The notes: a model not told the origin generated them from the letters alone. A stretch of 64,000 nucleotides of DNA from an uncultured Isoptericola sp. (GCA_947497265.1 CANMFP010000001.1:62001-126000); one strand, 5' to 3'; counted from the first letter of the stretch, positions 7,760 through 17,979 are shown. Numbers and translations: made by a program.

Positions 7760-8286
7760 TCACCACCCGCTGACGTCGGCTGCCAGGAGCACCCCGGCCC
7801 CGCCGGCGAAGGTGACGCCGTGGAAGGCCGCCGCCCGAGCGACCTCCCGGAACCCCCAGCGCTCGTGCAGGGCGACAGAGGACGCGTTACGGGCGTTGAC
7901 CACGTAGAACGCCCGGTCCGCTCGCTCGGCGATCCAGGCGATCCGCGCCTCGTGAGCGCCGTCGCGACCCGGCGCCGCCGCCAGGACGGGACCACCGTCA
8001 CCCCGCCGAGGTAGTGCCCAGCGGGTGCTTCGCCGTCGGACCGCGGGTGCAGGTGGGTCTTGGCCCACCCGGCGATCTCGCCATCCGTCGCGCCGTCCGC
8101 CACCGCGACGACCACGTACCGGCGGCTGTCGAGGATCGCCGCACGGATCCCGTCGAGGAGCAGCGCCTGCCCCGCCCCGTCCTGGACCCGTTCGACCGCC
8201 GCGAGATCGTCCACGGTGGCGGCACGGACCGTCACCGCGGCCGGCGTCCCGTGCCGGCGCGGCGCGAACTCTGCGAAGGCTCCCAT
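7760..8286 (-). pseudogene. GNAT-family N-acetyltransferase disrupted by a single-base deletion
   Basis: The N-terminal half reads in one frame: VTVRAATVDDLAAVERVQ, then AGWAKTHL and GGVTVVPSWRRRRVATALT, which is GNAT motif A. The C-terminal half (EARIAWIAERADRAFYVV, NARNASSVALHERWGFREV, motif B) continues in the next frame. Adding one G between 7960 and 7961 (minus strand CTCACG|AGGCG) would join the halves into a normal protein of about 175 residues. Without it the frame runs into a basic non-family sequence that stops at 7717. Either the gene is dead or the base was lost in sequencing. Its substrate would be unknown in any case. Confidence 0.82.
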
Positions 8287-8304
8287 GGCGAGGCCACCGT
8301 AACG

Positions 8305-9837
8305 CTACGCCTGCGCGACCAGCTCCGCGACGGTGGCCGGCAGCGCCTCGGCGACGTCGAGCGCCGCGACGGGGCCGCCCGGGTTCGCCCGCCGGGCCGC
8401 GTGCCCGTGCACGAGTGCGGCGGCGGCCGCGATATCGGCCGCGAGCGCCGGCCGCTCGACCACGTCGGCCGAGCGCGCCGCGAGCATCGCGCCCAGCAAA
8501 CCGGCCAGGACGTCCCCGGCGCCGGCCGTGGACAGCCACGCGGGCGCGTCGGCCTGGGCGAAGGCACCGCCCGGCCCGACGACGACGGTCACGCCGCCCT
8601 TGAGCAGCACCGTCGCGCCGGTGAGCTCGTGCGCCCGGCGCGCCCATCGCAGCGGTGCCGCCTCGACGTCGCGCCGGTCGGCGCGCTCCCCGTGCCGCTG
8701 CAGCAGCGTCGCCAGCTCGCCCGCGTGCGGCGTCAGCACGAACCACGGGGGGCACGGGGGCTCCAGCAGGTCCAGCCCGCCGGCGTCGACCACGGCGGGC
8801 ACGGCCCCGTGCGCCCCGGTGTCTCCGCGGGCCTCGGCGAGCCCGCCACGGCTCCGGTCGCGCTGCCCCTCGTCGTCCGTCGGCAGGCCGGGACCCACCA
8901 CCCACGACTGCACCCGCCCGTGCGCGACCACGACCTCGGGGCGCACCGCCAGCACGGCGTGGCCCACGGCCTCGGGCCCGCGGTAGCGCACCATCCCGGC
9001 GCCCGCGCGCACCGCCGCCGACGCCGCGAGCACGGCGGCGCCCGGGTAGGTCGGCGTCCCGGCGACCAGGCCGACGACGCCGCGGGTGTACTTGTGGTCC
9101 GCCGGCCCGGGCACCGGCCACGCTCCGCCGACGTCGCGGGCGTCGAGCTGACGCAGTGCCGGAGCGCTCTGCGTCCCCTCGAAGGTCAGGCCGATGTCGA
9201 CGACGGTGAGCTCTCCGACCGTCCGGGCCGCGGGCGGCAGCAGCAGGCCGGGCTTCGCAGCCCCGAAGGTGACCGTGCGACCGGCCGGGAGCACCGGGCC
9301 GTCGACCGTGCCGTCGTCGGCCCCGACACCCGACGGGAGGTCGACGGCGACGATCCACGGTGCCGGTGCGCCGCCCAGGGCGTCGGTGACCGCGGTGACG
9401 AGATCCGCGGCCGCTCCACGGAGCGCCCCGCGGGCGCCGATCCCGACCAGGCCGTCGAGCACGACGTCGCCGCTCACCGCGCCGGCGGCCACGGCGGCGG
9501 TCCGGGACGGGTCGGCGAACAGCTCGACGACGTGACCCCCTGCCGAGCGCAGGGCAACCAGGCCCCCCGCGTGCGTCCGCTCGGAGACCAGCACCGCCGT
9601 GACCCCCACGCCCCGGCGGGCCAGCACGACACCGGCGTGCAACGCGTCGCCCCCGTTGTTCCCGGCCCCCACGAGCAACGCGACCCGAGCGCCACGCGCG
9701 TGCCGCCGTCGGGCGCGCAGGTCGGCCAGCACCTGCATCGCGAGCGCGAAGGCGGCCCGCTCCATGAGCGGCACCCCGGCCTCCAGCAGGGGCGCCTCAG
9801 CGGCGCGGACGTCTGCCGTGCTCCATGCCTCGATCAT
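8305..9837 (-). CDS. nnr: Bifunctional NAD(P)H-hydrate epimerase / ADP-dependent NAD(P)H-hydrate dehydratase
   Basis: About 510 residues with both repair domains. The N-terminal YjeF_N domain (about 1-220) shows MIEAWSTADVRAAE, LVGAGNNGGDALHAG and VVDIGL. The C-terminal carbohydrate-kinase-like domain (about 225-510) shows HKYTRGVVGLVAGTPTYPGAA, LTPHAGE and the phosphate-binding LSTAGAGDVLAGLLGAM. Together they epimerise and dehydrate damaged NAD(P)HX back to NAD(P)H. The ATG at 9837 is chosen, with an in-frame ATG at 9870 as alternative; neither has a clear Shine-Dalgarno. It is divergent from the oxidoreductase at 9883 with a 45-bp gap. Confidence 0.93.
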   Translation of the reverse strand: MIEAWSTADVRAAEAPLLEAGVPLMERAAFALAMQVLADLRARRRHARGARVALLVGAGNNGGDALHAGVVLARRGVGVTAVLVSERTHAGGLVALRSAGGHVVELFADPSRTAAVAAGAVSGDVVLDGLVGIGARGALRGAAADLVTAVTDALGGAPAPWIVAVDLPSGVGADDGTVDGPVLPAGRTVTFGAAKPGLLLPPAARTVGELTVVDIGLTFEGTQSAPALRQLDARDVGGAWPVPGPADHKYTRGVVGLVAGTPTYPGAAVLAASAAVRAGAGMVRYRGPEAVGHAVLAVRPEVVVAHGRVQSWVVGPGLPTDDEGQRDRSRGGLAEARGDTGAHGAVPAVVDAGGLDLLEPPCPPWFVLTPHAGELATLLQRHGERADRRDVEAAPLRWARRAHELTGATVLLKGGVTVVVGPGGAFAQADAPAWLSTAGAGDVLAGLLGAMLAARSADVVERPALAADIAAAAALVHGHAARRANPGGPVAALDVAEALPATVAELVAQA

Positions 9838-9882
9838 GGTTCGAACATACGCGGCACGGCCGGACCGCATAGGCTCGGGGCC

Positions 9883-10953
9883 ATGCGATTCGGACTCTTC
9901 ATCCCGCAAGGCTGGCGCATGTCCCTCACCGACATCCCGCCCGCGCAGCACTGGGAGACGATGCTCTCCCTGCTTCACTACGCGGACAACGCGGCCGCTG
10001 GTGAGGCTGTGCCGGGCGGCGAGTTCGCGTGGGAGTCGGTGTGGGTCTACGACCACTTCCACACCGTCCCCGTGCCGAGCGACGAGGCGACGCACGAGGC
10101 GTGGTCGCTCATGGCCGCGTTCGCCGCGGCGTCCCAGCGCGTGCGTCTCGGCCAGATGTGCACCTGCATGGCCTACCGCAACCCGGCGTACCTGGCGAAG
10201 GTCGCGTCCACCGTGGACACCATCTCGGGCGGGCGCACCGAGATGGGGATCGGCGCGGGCTGGTACGAGCACGAGTGGCGCGCCTACGGCTACGGGTTCC
10301 CCCGCGCCGGCGACCGGTTGCGCGCCCTGGACGAGGGCGTGCAGATCATGGAGCGCATGTGGCGCACCGGCTCCTCGGGCACGTTCGAGGGCCAGCACTT
10401 CCAGGCCGACGGCGCGCTGTGCTACCCGCAGCCCTTGCAGCAGCTGCCCGTGGGCACCTCGAACGGCTCAGGCGGGGCCGACCTTGTCCCTTCCATCCCC
10501 CTGTGGATCGCCGGTGGCGGGGAGAAGAAGACGCTGCGCATCGCCGCCCAGCACGCGCAGTACACGAACTTCTCCGGCACACCCGAGGAGTTCCAGCACA
10601 AGTCGCAGGTCCTGGAGCAGCACTGCCGCGACGTCGGCCGGGACTTCGCCGAGATCACCCGCTCGGCGAACTACAACGTGGTCATCGGCGAGAACCAGGC
10701 CGAGATCGACGACAAGCTCGCCTGGATCGACGCCCACTTCGCCAAGTACGCCCCGGGCGAGCCGGGGCACCGCGAGAGCTCGCTGTGGCGCCACGGGCTC
10801 ATGGTCGGCACCCCGGAGCAGATCGTGGAGAAACTCACGGAGATGAAGGCGCTGGGCATGACCTACGCGATCACGTACTTCGCGAACGCGGCGGGCGACC
10901 GGGACCAGATCGAGCTGTTCCAGCGCCAGGTCATCCCCGCGCTGCAGGACTGA
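9883..10953 (+). CDS. LLM-class F420-dependent oxidoreductase
   Basis: 356 residues of the bacterial luciferase-like TIM barrel. Family features are MRFGLFIPQGW at the N-terminus, VWVYDHF, VRLGQMCTCMAYRNPAYLAKVASTVD with SGGRTEMGIGAGWYEHEW (the cofactor region), WIAGGGEKKTLRIAA and the C-terminal VGTPEQIVEKL. In this part of the LLM family the cofactor is usually F420, which actinobacteria make; the substrate is unknown. It starts 45 bp from the divergent Nnr gene, and its stop is followed by the 31-bp perfect palindrome. Confidence 0.88.
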   Translation: MRFGLFIPQGWRMSLTDIPPAQHWETMLSLLHYADNAAAGEAVPGGEFAWESVWVYDHFHTVPVPSDEATHEAWSLMAAFAAASQRVRLGQMCTCMAYRNPAYLAKVASTVDTISGGRTEMGIGAGWYEHEWRAYGYGFPRAGDRLRALDEGVQIMERMWRTGSSGTFEGQHFQADGALCYPQPLQQLPVGTSNGSGGADLVPSIPLWIAGGGEKKTLRIAAQHAQYTNFSGTPEEFQHKSQVLEQHCRDVGRDFAEITRSANYNVVIGENQAEIDDKLAWIDAHFAKYAPGEPGHRESSLWRHGLMVGTPEQIVEKLTEMKALGMTYAITYFANAAGDRDQIELFQRQVIPALQD

Positions 10954-10993
10954 CGCGTCCGGCACTCCCCGCCGCGCGCCCCGGGTGCCGTTC

Positions 10994-11067
10994 TGCCGAC
11001 GTCGGTAGTCCGTGTCGAGATCGGCAGTGCGGACGACCGATCTCGACACGGACTACCGACGTCGGCA
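10994..11067. terminator. 31-bp perfect inverted repeat (palindromic element, copy 2)
   Basis: Positions 10994-11024 are the exact reverse complement of 11037-11067, with a 12-nt loop. It lies between the convergent oxidoreductase and acpS genes, so it would act as a very strong bidirectional terminator. Each arm contains GCCGACGTCGG, and the core is shared with the imperfect copy at 2926-3009, so it belongs to a repeat family and is not a simple local hairpin. Confidence 0.8.
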
Positions 11068-11083
11068 AAAGGGACGGCTCCGG

Positions 11084-11434
11084 TCAGCCCTCGGCGACCA
11101 CCATGGCCGACGAGATCCCCGCGTCGTGCGAGATCGACAGGTGCCAGTGCCGCACCCCCAGCTCGTCGGCCCGCGCCTGCACCGTGCCCCGCAGCTCGAC
11201 CTCCGGAGGCCCGCCGACGACGCGGTGCACCGTGGCGTCGTGCCACTGCAGGGTGCCGGGCGCGCCCAGCGCCTTGGCGATCGCCTCCTTCGCGGCGAAC
11301 CGCGCCGCCAGGGACGACGCCGGAAGGTCCCGCTCCGCCTCGGTGAAGAGCTTCTCGCGCAGGCGCGGCGTGCGCTCCAGCGTCGCCATGAACCGTGCGA
11401 CGTCGACGACGTCGATCCCCACCCCGATGATCAT
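11084..11434 (-). CDS. acpS: Holo-[acyl-carrier-protein] synthase
   Basis: 116 residues, normal for AcpS. The N-terminal [12 protein letters not shown] carries the metal-binding aspartate, and [12 protein letters not shown] carries the glutamate and lysine of the CoA/Mg site. The C-terminus shows the conserved [16 protein letters not shown]. It transfers 4'-phosphopantetheine from CoA onto acyl carrier protein. The ATG at 11434 overlaps the stop of the MazG-like gene (ATGA). Confidence 0.94.
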   Translation of the reverse strand: MIIGVGIDVVDVARFMATLERTPRLREKLFTEAERDLPASSLAARFAAKEAIAKALGAPGTLQWHDATVHRVVGGPPEVELRGTVQARADELGVRHWHLSISHDAGISSAMVVAEG

Positions 11435-11835
11435 CGGCGCACCCCGTCCTCGTCCTGGGGCTCCACGAGGTGGCGGAACCGGAACCACTTGCGCTCGAGC
11501 TCGGACTCGAGATCGACGTCGAACCTCCGGGCGACCAGCAACAGCTGCGCGAGGACGTCAGCGAGCTCGGCCCGGAACGCCCCGCCGACATCCGTGCCGT
11601 CGCCACGGTCGCGGGAGCGGCCCGACGCCGCCAGATAGGCCTGGGTCAGCTCGCCGACCTCCTCGTGCAGCTTGAGCACGAGCCAGTCGTCCGTGCGTGG
11701 CACACCGAACCGGCGCTCGTAGACCCGCGAGATGATCTCGACCTCGTCGGCCAGGCCGGCCAACGTCGTCGGACCGGACGCCGGTCCGTCCTGCTCGTCA
11801 TCCATGAGGTCGATCATGCCCTCTCGACGTGGCAC
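11431..11835 (-). CDS. MazG-like / all-alpha NTP pyrophosphohydrolase
   Basis: About 134 residues. The central [19 protein letters not shown] segment is the E-x-x-E part of the MazG metal site, and [22 protein letters not shown] supplies the second E-x-x-D. This is the all-alpha NTP pyrophosphatase fold, which hydrolyses (deoxy)nucleoside triphosphates to monophosphates, probably for nucleotide-pool cleaning. The start is a judgement: GTG at 11835 has AAGGAGG four bases upstream, while ATGs at 11817 and 11805 have poorer sites. The Shine-Dalgarno lies in the degenerate end of the 88-bp repeat array. Confidence 0.78.
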   Translation of the reverse strand: MPRREGMIDLMDDEQDGPASGPTTLAGLADEVEIISRVYERRFGVPRTDDWLVLKLHEEVGELTQAYLAASGRSRDRGDGTDVGGAFRAELADVLAQLLLVARRFDVDLESELERKWFRFRHLVEPQDEDGVRR

Positions 11836-12062
11836 GATGCCTCCTTCGTCGGCCTCCACCCTCCGCGACGCCTCCGGGTCACTCGATTCCTGGTCGAGTG
11901 CCCCTGCAGCTCAGCTCCAGGCGGATGCCTCCTCCGTCGGCCTCCACCCTCCGCGACGCCTCCGGGTCACTCGATTCCTGGTCGAGTGCCCCTGCAGCTC
12001 TGCTCCAGGCGGATGCCTCCTCCGTCGGCCTCCACCCTCCGCGACGCCTCCGGGTCACTCGA
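11836..12062. repeat. 88-bp direct tandem repeat (about 2.6 copies) at the glmS 3' end
   Basis: Two full units, 11851-11938 and 11939-12026, differ at one base. A third copy matches for 36 bp (12027-12062) and ends inside glmS, covering its stop codon at 12055. A decayed piece of another unit continues to 11836. Each full unit has a 7-bp hairpin (11880-11886 with 11894-11900; 11968-11974 with 11982-11988) and purine-rich GGAGG stretches on the minus strand. The unit therefore looks like a duplication of the glmS tail plus its downstream hairpin. The period is not a multiple of three. Confidence 0.92.
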
Positions 12063-13962
12063 CGGTGACGGACTTGGCCAGGTTGCGCGGCTGGTCGACG
12101 TCGAGCCCCTTGGCGGTCGCGAGCGCCATCGCGAAGATCTGCAGCGGGACGACGGCGAGCAGCGGCTGCAGCAGCGTCGGGGCCTTCGGGATCCAGAAGA
12201 CCTCGTCGGCGTACTTGCGCACCTCGTCGTCGCCGTCCTCCGCGATGACGAGCGTGCGGGCGCCGCGCGCCCGGATCTCCTGGATGTTGGAGACCACCTT
12301 GGAGTGCAGCTGGTCGCGGCCCCGCGGCGACGGGACGACGACGAAGACGGGCTGGCCCGCGTCGATCAGCGCGATGGGACCGTGCTTGAGCTCTCCGGCG
12401 GCGAACCCCTCGGCATGGATGTACGCGAGCTCCTTGAGCTTCAGCGCACCCTCCATCGCCACCGGGTAGCCGACGTGGCGACCGAGGAACAGCACCTTGT
12501 CCGCGTCGGCCATGGACCGCGCCGTCGCCCGCACGTACTCGCCGCGCTCGATGACGGTCTGCACCTTGCGGGACATGTCCCGCAGCTCGTCGAAGGTGGC
12601 GGCGATCTCGTCGGGGAACTTGTTCCCGCGCAGCTGGGCCAGGTACAGGCCGAGCACGTAGGCCGCCGTGATCTGCGCGAGGAAGGCCTTGGTGGAGGCG
12701 ACGGCGATCTCGGGCCCGGCGTGCGTGTAGAGCACCGCGTCCGACTCGCGCGGGATCGTCGAGCCGTTGGTGTTGACGACGGCGATCACCTTGGCACCCT
12801 GCTCACGGGCGTGGCGCACCGCCATCAGCGTGTCCATCGTCTCGCCGGACTGCGAGATCGCGACGACGAGGGTCCCGGCGTCCACGATCGGGTCGCGGTA
12901 GCGGAACTCGTGCGCCAGCTCGACCTCCACCGGGATCCGGCACCAGTGCTCGATGGCGTACTTCGCCACGTGCCCGGCATAGGCGGCCGTGCCGCAGGCC
13001 ACGACGATGATCTTGTCGACGGCGCGCAGCAGGGACTCGTCGATCCGCAGGTCGTCCAGGACGATCCGCCCGGCGGAGTCGGTCCGGCCCAGGAGCGTGT
13101 CGGCCACCGCGTGCGGCTGGTCGTGGATCTCCTTGTCCATGAAGGACTCGAAGCCGCCCTTCTCGGCGGCGGCGGCGTCCCAGTCCACGGTGAACCGCTT
13201 GCCCTCGGCCGGCGCACCGTCGAAGTCGGTCACCTGGACCGCCGTCGGCGTGATGGTCACGACCTGGTCCTGGCCGAGCTCCAGGGCCTCCTTGGTCTGC
13301 GCGACGAACGCCGCGACGTCGGACCCGAGGAAGTTCTCCCCCTCCCCGAGGCCGACCACCAGCGGCGAGTCGTGCCGCGCGCCGACGACGGTGTCGGGCA
13401 CGTCGGCGTGCACGGCCAGCAGCGTGAACGTGCCGCGCAGGCGGCGGGCGGTGGCGGCCATCGCGGCGGTCAGGTCGCCGGCGGCGCGGTACTCGCGAGC
13501 CAGGAGCTGCGCGGCGACCTCGGTGTCCGTCTGCGAGAGGAAGGTCGCACCCTCGGCGGAGAGGAGCTCGTGCAGCTCGGCGAAGTTCTCGATGATGCCG
13601 TTGTGGATGACGGCGAGCTTCCCGCCGTCGGCCAGGTGCGGGTGGGCGTTGCCGTCGGTCGGCCCGCCGTGCGTCGCCCACCGGGTGTGCCCGACGGCGG
13701 CGGTGGCGGCGGGGAGCGGACGTTCGGCGAGCTCTGCCAGGAGGTTGGCCAGCTTGCCGGCCTTCTTGGCCGAGACGACGGTCTGCGAGCCCGGTCCGAC
13801 GAGCGCCACGCCCGCGGAGTCGTACCCGCGGTACTCGAGGCGCCGCAGGCCTTCGAGCACCACCTCCAGCGGGCGGTCCGACGCCCCGTCCTCGACGGTC
13901 GAGGCCTGCCCTGCGAGAGTTTCCGCGGGCCCGAGCCCTGCGTATCCGACGATGCCACACAT
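12055..13962 (-). CDS. glmS: Glutamine--fructose-6-phosphate aminotransferase (isomerizing)
   Basis: 635 residues. The N-terminal glutaminase domain starts MCGIVGY, with Cys2 as nucleophile after Met removal, and contains [16 protein letters not shown] and HNGIIENF. Two SIS sugar-isomerase domains follow ([27 protein letters not shown]), ending NLAKSVTVE, the conserved C-terminus. It makes glucosamine-6-phosphate, the first step toward UDP-GlcNAc; glmM lies nearby on the same strand. The ATG at 13962 is fixed by the need for Cys2. The stop lies inside the 88-bp repeat. Confidence 0.96.
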   Translation of the reverse strand: MCGIVGYAGLGPAETLAGQASTVEDGASDRPLEVVLEGLRRLEYRGYDSAGVALVGPGSQTVVSAKKAGKLANLLAELAERPLPAATAAVGHTRWATHGGPTDGNAHPHLADGGKLAVIHNGIIENFAELHELLSAEGATFLSQTDTEVAAQLLAREYRAAGDLTAAMAATARRLRGTFTLLAVHADVPDTVVGARHDSPLVVGLGEGENFLGSDVAAFVAQTKEALELGQDQVVTITPTAVQVTDFDGAPAEGKRFTVDWDAAAAEKGGFESFMDKEIHDQPHAVADTLLGRTDSAGRIVLDDLRIDESLLRAVDKIIVVACGTAAYAGHVAKYAIEHWCRIPVEVELAHEFRYRDPIVDAGTLVVAISQSGETMDTLMAVRHAREQGAKVIAVVNTNGSTIPRESDAVLYTHAGPEIAVASTKAFLAQITAAYVLGLYLAQLRGNKFPDEIAATFDELRDMSRKVQTVIERGEYVRATARSMADADKVLFLGRHVGYPVAMEGALKLKELAYIHAEGFAAGELKHGPIALIDAGQPVFVVVPSPRGRDQLHSKVVSNIQEIRARGARTLVIAEDGDDEVRKYADEVFWIPKAPTLLQPLLAVVPLQIFAMALATAKGLDVDQPRNLAKSVTVE

Positions 13963-14051
13963 GCGCGGGAGTCTACCCAGTGCATCGGGTCCGCCCGTGC
14001 ACGGCCCACCGCGTTTGCGTCGCCGGTGGGTGCCTCGGGCAGAATCGACCA

Positions 14052-15071
14052 GTGACCTCCTCGTCCGCGACGTCCCCTGCCGGCAACGGTGATCCGACGT
14101 CGCTCCCTCCGCTGTCGGAGCATCTTCCCCGGCTGGCCCCGGCCTCCCCCTACGTCGACTTCGACCGGGCGGCATGGAGCGGGCTGTCGGAACAGACGCC
14201 GCTGCCCCTGACCGACGAGGACGTGGCGCGCCTGCGGGGCCTCGGCGACCCCATCGACCTCGCGGAGGTCGACGCCGTCTACCGCCCGTTGTCGCGCCTG
14301 CTCAACCTGTACGTCACCGCGACGGCCGGCCTGCACCGCGCCACGTCGACGTTCCTCGGCGAGGAGCCGCCCCGCACGCCGTACGTCATCGGTGTCGCCG
14401 GGTCGGTCGCGGTCGGCAAGTCGACGACGGCGCGTGTGCTGCGGGAGATGATGGCCCGTTGGCCGGAGACCCCGAACGTCGAGCTCATCACCACCGACGG
14501 GTTCCTCTACCCCAACGCCGAGCTGGAGCGACGGGGCCTGCTCGACCGCAAGGGGTTCCCCGAGTCGTACGACCGCCGCGCCCTCATCCGCTTCCTGTCG
14601 CGCGTCAAGGCTGGCCACGCGGAGGTGTACGCCCCGGTGTACTCGCACGTGGTCTACGACATCGTCCCGGGCGAGGAGGCCGTGGTGCACCGCCCGGACG
14701 TCCTCATCGTCGAGGGCCTCAACGTGCTCCAGCCGGCGCGCTCCCTCTCGGCGACGGAGCCGACGGTGGCGGTGAGCGACTTCTTCGACTTCTCGATCTA
14801 CGTCGACGCCCGGACCCGGAACATCCGCCAGTGGTACGTGGACCGGTTCCTCAAGCTGCGCCGGACGGCGTTCAGCCGCCCGGAGTCCTACTTCCGCCGC
14901 TACGCCGACCTGTCCGACGCCGAGGCCACCGAGCGCGCGCTGAGCATCTGGGAGTCGATCAACGCCCCGAACCTCGAGCAGAACGTGCTGCCCACCCGCG
15001 GCCGGGCCACGCTCGTGATGACCAAGGGGTCGGACCACTCGGTCCAGCGGGTGCGGCTACGCAAGCTCTGA
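14052..15071 (+). CDS. coaA: Type I pantothenate kinase
   Basis: 339 residues. The P-loop is [17 protein letters not shown], followed by [22 protein letters not shown] and [11 protein letters not shown], the CoaA signature set. It phosphorylates pantothenate as the first step of CoA synthesis. The GTG at 14052 is chosen; the upstream in-frame extension overlaps the glmS promoter region and has no family similarity. About 30 N-terminal residues form a Ser/Pro-rich tail before the usual start of similarity ([11 protein letters not shown]). It is divergent from glmS, and its last 15 bp overlap the convergent DedA gene. Confidence 0.95.
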   Translation: MTSSSATSPAGNGDPTSLPPLSEHLPRLAPASPYVDFDRAAWSGLSEQTPLPLTDEDVARLRGLGDPIDLAEVDAVYRPLSRLLNLYVTATAGLHRATSTFLGEEPPRTPYVIGVAGSVAVGKSTTARVLREMMARWPETPNVELITTDGFLYPNAELERRGLLDRKGFPESYDRRALIRFLSRVKAGHAEVYAPVYSHVVYDIVPGEEAVVHRPDVLIVEGLNVLQPARSLSATEPTVAVSDFFDFSIYVDARTRNIRQWYVDRFLKLRRTAFSRPESYFRRYADLSDAEATERALSIWESINAPNLEQNVLPTRGRATLVMTKGSDHSVQRVRLRKL

Positions 15072-15758
15072 GGGCTCCTCGACAAGCGCTGAGGGCTCCT
15101 CGGCGCCGGGTACCGCCACCGGGACCTGGCTGCGCATCTCCTCCAGGACCTCCTCGCGCGGGGTGAACGCCTGCACCACGCGGTCGACGACCAGCCCCAG
15201 CAACCCGCCGCCGACGACACCCACCGCCATCGCCAGCAGCGGGTCGTGGCCCAGCACCTCGGCCGCCGCGAACCCGATCAGCGTCGAGTAGCCCGCCCAC
15301 AGCACCGCAGCGACGCCGGAGAACGTCATGAAGCGCCGTTGCGGGTAGCCGAGCGCTCCGGCGGTCATGTTGACCGCCACCCGGCCCACCGGGATGTAGC
15401 GGGCGGCGATGATGAAGACGGCGCCGCGGCGGGCCAGCGCCCGGCGCGCCCAGGACACCGTCTTGCGCCCCCGCGCGCTACGCATCGCGAGGAGCCGTTC
15501 GGTGCCGTAGCGCCGCCCGAAGAGATAGGCGACCTGGTCACCCAGCCACGCTCCGACGGCCGCGACGGGGATGATGAGCCACAGCCACGGCACCCCGGTG
15601 GCCTGGGCGGAGATCACGAGGGTGACGAGCACGGACTCGCTGGGGACAGGCGGGAAGAACCCGTCGATGAAGGCCGACGCAAACATGGCGGGATAGATCC
15701 AGACGGACGCGGCGATCTCGAGGATCCAGGCCTCCACCTGGTCCAGCAGCATGGTCAT
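15057..15758 (-). CDS. DedA/SNARE-associated family membrane protein
   Basis: About 233 residues with several hydrophobic segments. The family pattern is clear: [14 protein letters not shown] near the N-terminus, [17 protein letters not shown] and then [29 protein letters not shown]. DedA proteins are polytopic inner-membrane proteins, some of which flip undecaprenyl phosphate or phospholipids; the specific role is not known here. The cytoplasmic C-terminal tail is acidic ([14 protein letters not shown]) and overlaps the coaA 3' end. Start candidates are ATG 15758, ATG 15752 (better GGGA spacing) and GTG 15767. Confidence 0.87.
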   Translation of the reverse strand: MTMLLDQVEAWILEIAASVWIYPAMFASAFIDGFFPPVPSESVLVTLVISAQATGVPWLWLIIPVAAVGAWLGDQVAYLFGRRYGTERLLAMRSARGRKTVSWARRALARRGAVFIIAARYIPVGRVAVNMTAGALGYPQRRFMTFSGVAAVLWAGYSTLIGFAAAEVLGHDPLLAMAVGVVGGGLLGLVVDRVVQAFTPREEVLEEMRSQVPVAVPGAEEPSALVEEPSELA

Positions 15759-15946
15759 TCCCGGCACGAGGCCCCTCGTTCGTCAGCCGGCCTGGCCGGC
15801 GGCGGCGTCAGCACCATCCGGTGCGACGGACACCAGCGTAGGGCTCGTCCGAGGCGCGGGACATCAGGGATGTCCCCCGTTCGGGCCTGAGCGACGAACG
15901 TTCACGCGGGTTTCACAGCATCTGTCCAGCCCCTGGCCGCGACGCG

Positions 15947-16621
15947 TCAGGAGAGGGTGAAACCGAGGGCCGCGGCGGCCGCCGCCGGGTGCGGCGAGGC
16001 GGACCAGAACCGCGCGAGGTTGGCGTTCGACGTCAGCGACCGGGTCTGCGCACGGTCGAGGTAGAGCTCGCCGCGCAGGTGGTCCGTCTCGTGCTGGACG
16101 ATCCGCGCCGGCCAGCCGACGAGCACCTCGTCGAGGTCGGCGCCGGTCTCGTCCTGGCCGGTGAGGCGGACCCGGCGGGGCCGCGCGACGACGGCCTGCC
16201 AGCCGTCCACGGACAGGCAGCCCTCGTAGAAGGCGACGCGAGAGCCCGCAGGGTCGTCGTCGGCCATCGCCTCGTAGCGGGGGTTGACGAGCACCCGGTA
16301 CGGCAGCGGCGTGCGCTCCCGCTCGTCCCCGGGTATCCCGGCGTCCTCGCAGACGGCCAGGGCCAGGCCGATGCCGACCTGAGGTGCGGCGAGGCCGACG
16401 CCGGGCGCCGCGCGCATGGTGCGCCGCATCGCCTCCAGCAGACGCGGGAGCTGGTCGCCGAGCTGCCCGACGTACGGCGCTGCGGGCGACCGGAGCACCG
16501 GGTCCCCGGCCTGGACGATCGGGAGCACGCCGGGCGCATCCTCGCGGCCGAACGCGACGTCGAGCAGGTCCGCGACGGCGTCCGCCAGGGCCGGCACGAC
16601 CTCGCCCGACCAGACGCTCAC
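15947..16621 (-). CDS. def: Peptide deformylase
   Basis: 224 residues. All three PDF motifs are present: [19 protein letters not shown] (metal cysteine) and the HETDHL form of HExxH, which supplies two metal histidines and the catalytic glutamate. It removes the formyl group from nascent proteins. It is longer than the usual 170-190 residues because of an N-terminal helical segment ([19 protein letters not shown]) and a C-terminal Ala-rich tail. The GTG start overlaps the glmM stop by GTGA. The downstream gap 15759-15946 holds a short GCCGGC-CTG-GCCGGC hairpin and nothing else recognised. Confidence 0.94.
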   Translation of the reverse strand: MSVWSGEVVPALADAVADLLDVAFGREDAPGVLPIVQAGDPVLRSPAAPYVGQLGDQLPRLLEAMRRTMRAAPGVGLAAPQVGIGLALAVCEDAGIPGDERERTPLPYRVLVNPRYEAMADDDPAGSRVAFYEGCLSVDGWQAVVARPRRVRLTGQDETGADLDEVLVGWPARIVQHETDHLRGELYLDRAQTRSLTSNANLARFWSASPHPAAAAAALGFTLS

Positions 16622-17979
16622 AGGCTGAGGCGTTCCCGCACGACGGCGGCGAGCGTCTCCGCGACACCGTCGGCCTGCGTCTGGGTCGCCGCCTCCACCA
16701 TGACCCGCACGACAGGTTCCGTGCCGGAGGGACGCAGCAGGACGCGGCCCGTCTCACCCAGGAGGGCCTCGGCGTTCTCGACGGCGACCCGCAGGTCCTC
16801 GTCCGCGTCGGTCCGCGCCTTGTCGACGCCCTTGACGTTGACGAGCGTCTGCGGCAGCCGCGGGATCTCCGTCGCGAGGTCCGCCAGCCGCTTGCCGGTC
16901 GCCTTGATCCGTGCGGCCAGGTGCAGCGCCGTCAGGACGCCGTCGCCCGTCGTCGCATGCTCGGCGAGGATGATGTGGCCGGACTGCTCGCCACCGAGCC
17001 CGTACCCGTGGGCCCGCATCTCCTCGAGGACGTAGCGGTCGCCGACGCCGGTCTGGACGGTCCGCACCCCGGCGTCCCGCATCGCCAGCAGCAGCCCGAG
17101 ATTGCTCATGACGGTGACGACGAGCGTCTCCCCGGGCAGCCGGCCCTCGTCCTTCAGCGCCTTGGCGAGGATGCCGAGGATCTGGTCGCCGTCCACGAGG
17201 ACGCCGCCGTGGTCGACGGCGAGGCAGCGGTCCGCGTCCCCGTCGAACGCCACCCCGAAGTCCGCCTCGGCGGCCACGACGACCGCCTGCAGCTGCTCGG
17301 GGTGGGTCGAGCCCGCCTTCTCGTTGATGTTGCGCCCGTCGGGGCTCGCGTTGATGACGACGACGTCGGCACCTGCGGCACGCAGCGCGTCCGGCCCGAC
17401 CTGGCTGGCGGCGCCGTTGGCGGCGTCCACCGCGATCCGCAGACCTTCGAGCGGCCGACGGTCCGGCGAGGTACCGATGCTGGCGGTCAGGTGCTCGACG
17501 TACTGCTCGGCCGCGATGCCGGTGTCGACGCGCATCCGCCCGACGTCGGCGCCGATCGGGCGCTCCCACCCGTTGCCGAGCACCGCCTCGATCTCGTCCT
17601 CGACACTGTCGTCGAGCTTCAGACCACCACGCGCGAAGAACTTGATCCCGTTGTCCGGCATCGCGTTGTGCGAGGCGGAGACCATCACGCCGAGGTCGGC
17701 GTGCATCGCGCTGACGAGGTAGGCGAGCGCGGGCGTCGGCACCACGCCGAGGTCGACCACGTCGACGCCGGAGGCCGCCAGCCCTGCTGAGACCGCGGCG
17801 GACAGGAACTCGCCGGAAGCCCGCGGGTCACGCCCGACGACCGCCTTGGGCCGGTGACCCGGCATGGTGCGGGATCCCAGCACGTGGGCTGCGGCGCTGC
17901 CGAGATCGAGCGCGAGCTCGACCGTCACGTCGCGGTTGGCCAGGCCACGGACACCGTCGGTGCCGAAGAGTCGTGCCAT
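16618..17979 (-). CDS. glmM: Phosphoglucosamine mutase
   Basis: 453 residues. [12 protein letters not shown] opens the protein, the phosphoserine loop is [14 protein letters not shown], the metal loop is [12 protein letters not shown], the sugar loop GGEQSGHII and the phosphate loop [15 protein letters not shown]. It interconverts glucosamine-6-P and glucosamine-1-P, directly after GlmS in UDP-GlcNAc synthesis. The ATG at 17979 has GAGAGGA nine bases upstream. It lies downstream of rplM-rpsI on the same strand but is separated by a terminator hairpin, so it probably has its own promoter in the short gap. Confidence 0.96.
   Translation of the reverse strand: MARLFGTDGVRGLANRDVTVELALDLGSAAAHVLGSRTMPGHRPKAVVGRDPRASGEFLSAAVSAGLAASGVDVVDLGVVPTPALAYLVSAMHADLGVMVSASHNAMPDNGIKFFARGGLKLDDSVEDEIEAVLGNGWERPIGADVGRMRVDTGIAAEQYVEHLTASIGTSPDRRPLEGLRIAVDAANGAASQVGPDALRAAGADVVVINASPDGRNINEKAGSTHPEQLQAVVVAAEADFGVAFDGDADRCLAVDHGGVLVDGDQILGILAKALKDEGRLPGETLVVTVMSNLGLLLAMRDAGVRTVQTGVGDRYVLEEMRAHGYGLGGEQSGHIILAEHATTGDGVLTALHLAARIKATGKRLADLATEIPRLPQTLVNVKGVDKARTDADEDLRVAVENAEALLGETGRVLLRPSGTEPVVRVMVEAATQTQADGVAETLAAVVRERLSL

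Noticed and set aside
7717-7960. Intact GNAT protein of 189 residues ending at 7717
   Set aside because: The C-terminal third in that frame is a basic, Ser/Pro-rich sequence with no motif B, while the proper motif B sits in the neighbouring frame.
11836-12062. CRISPR or attachment-site repeats
   Set aside because: The 88-bp units abut without spacers, and no integrase or cas gene is nearby; local tandem duplication explains it.
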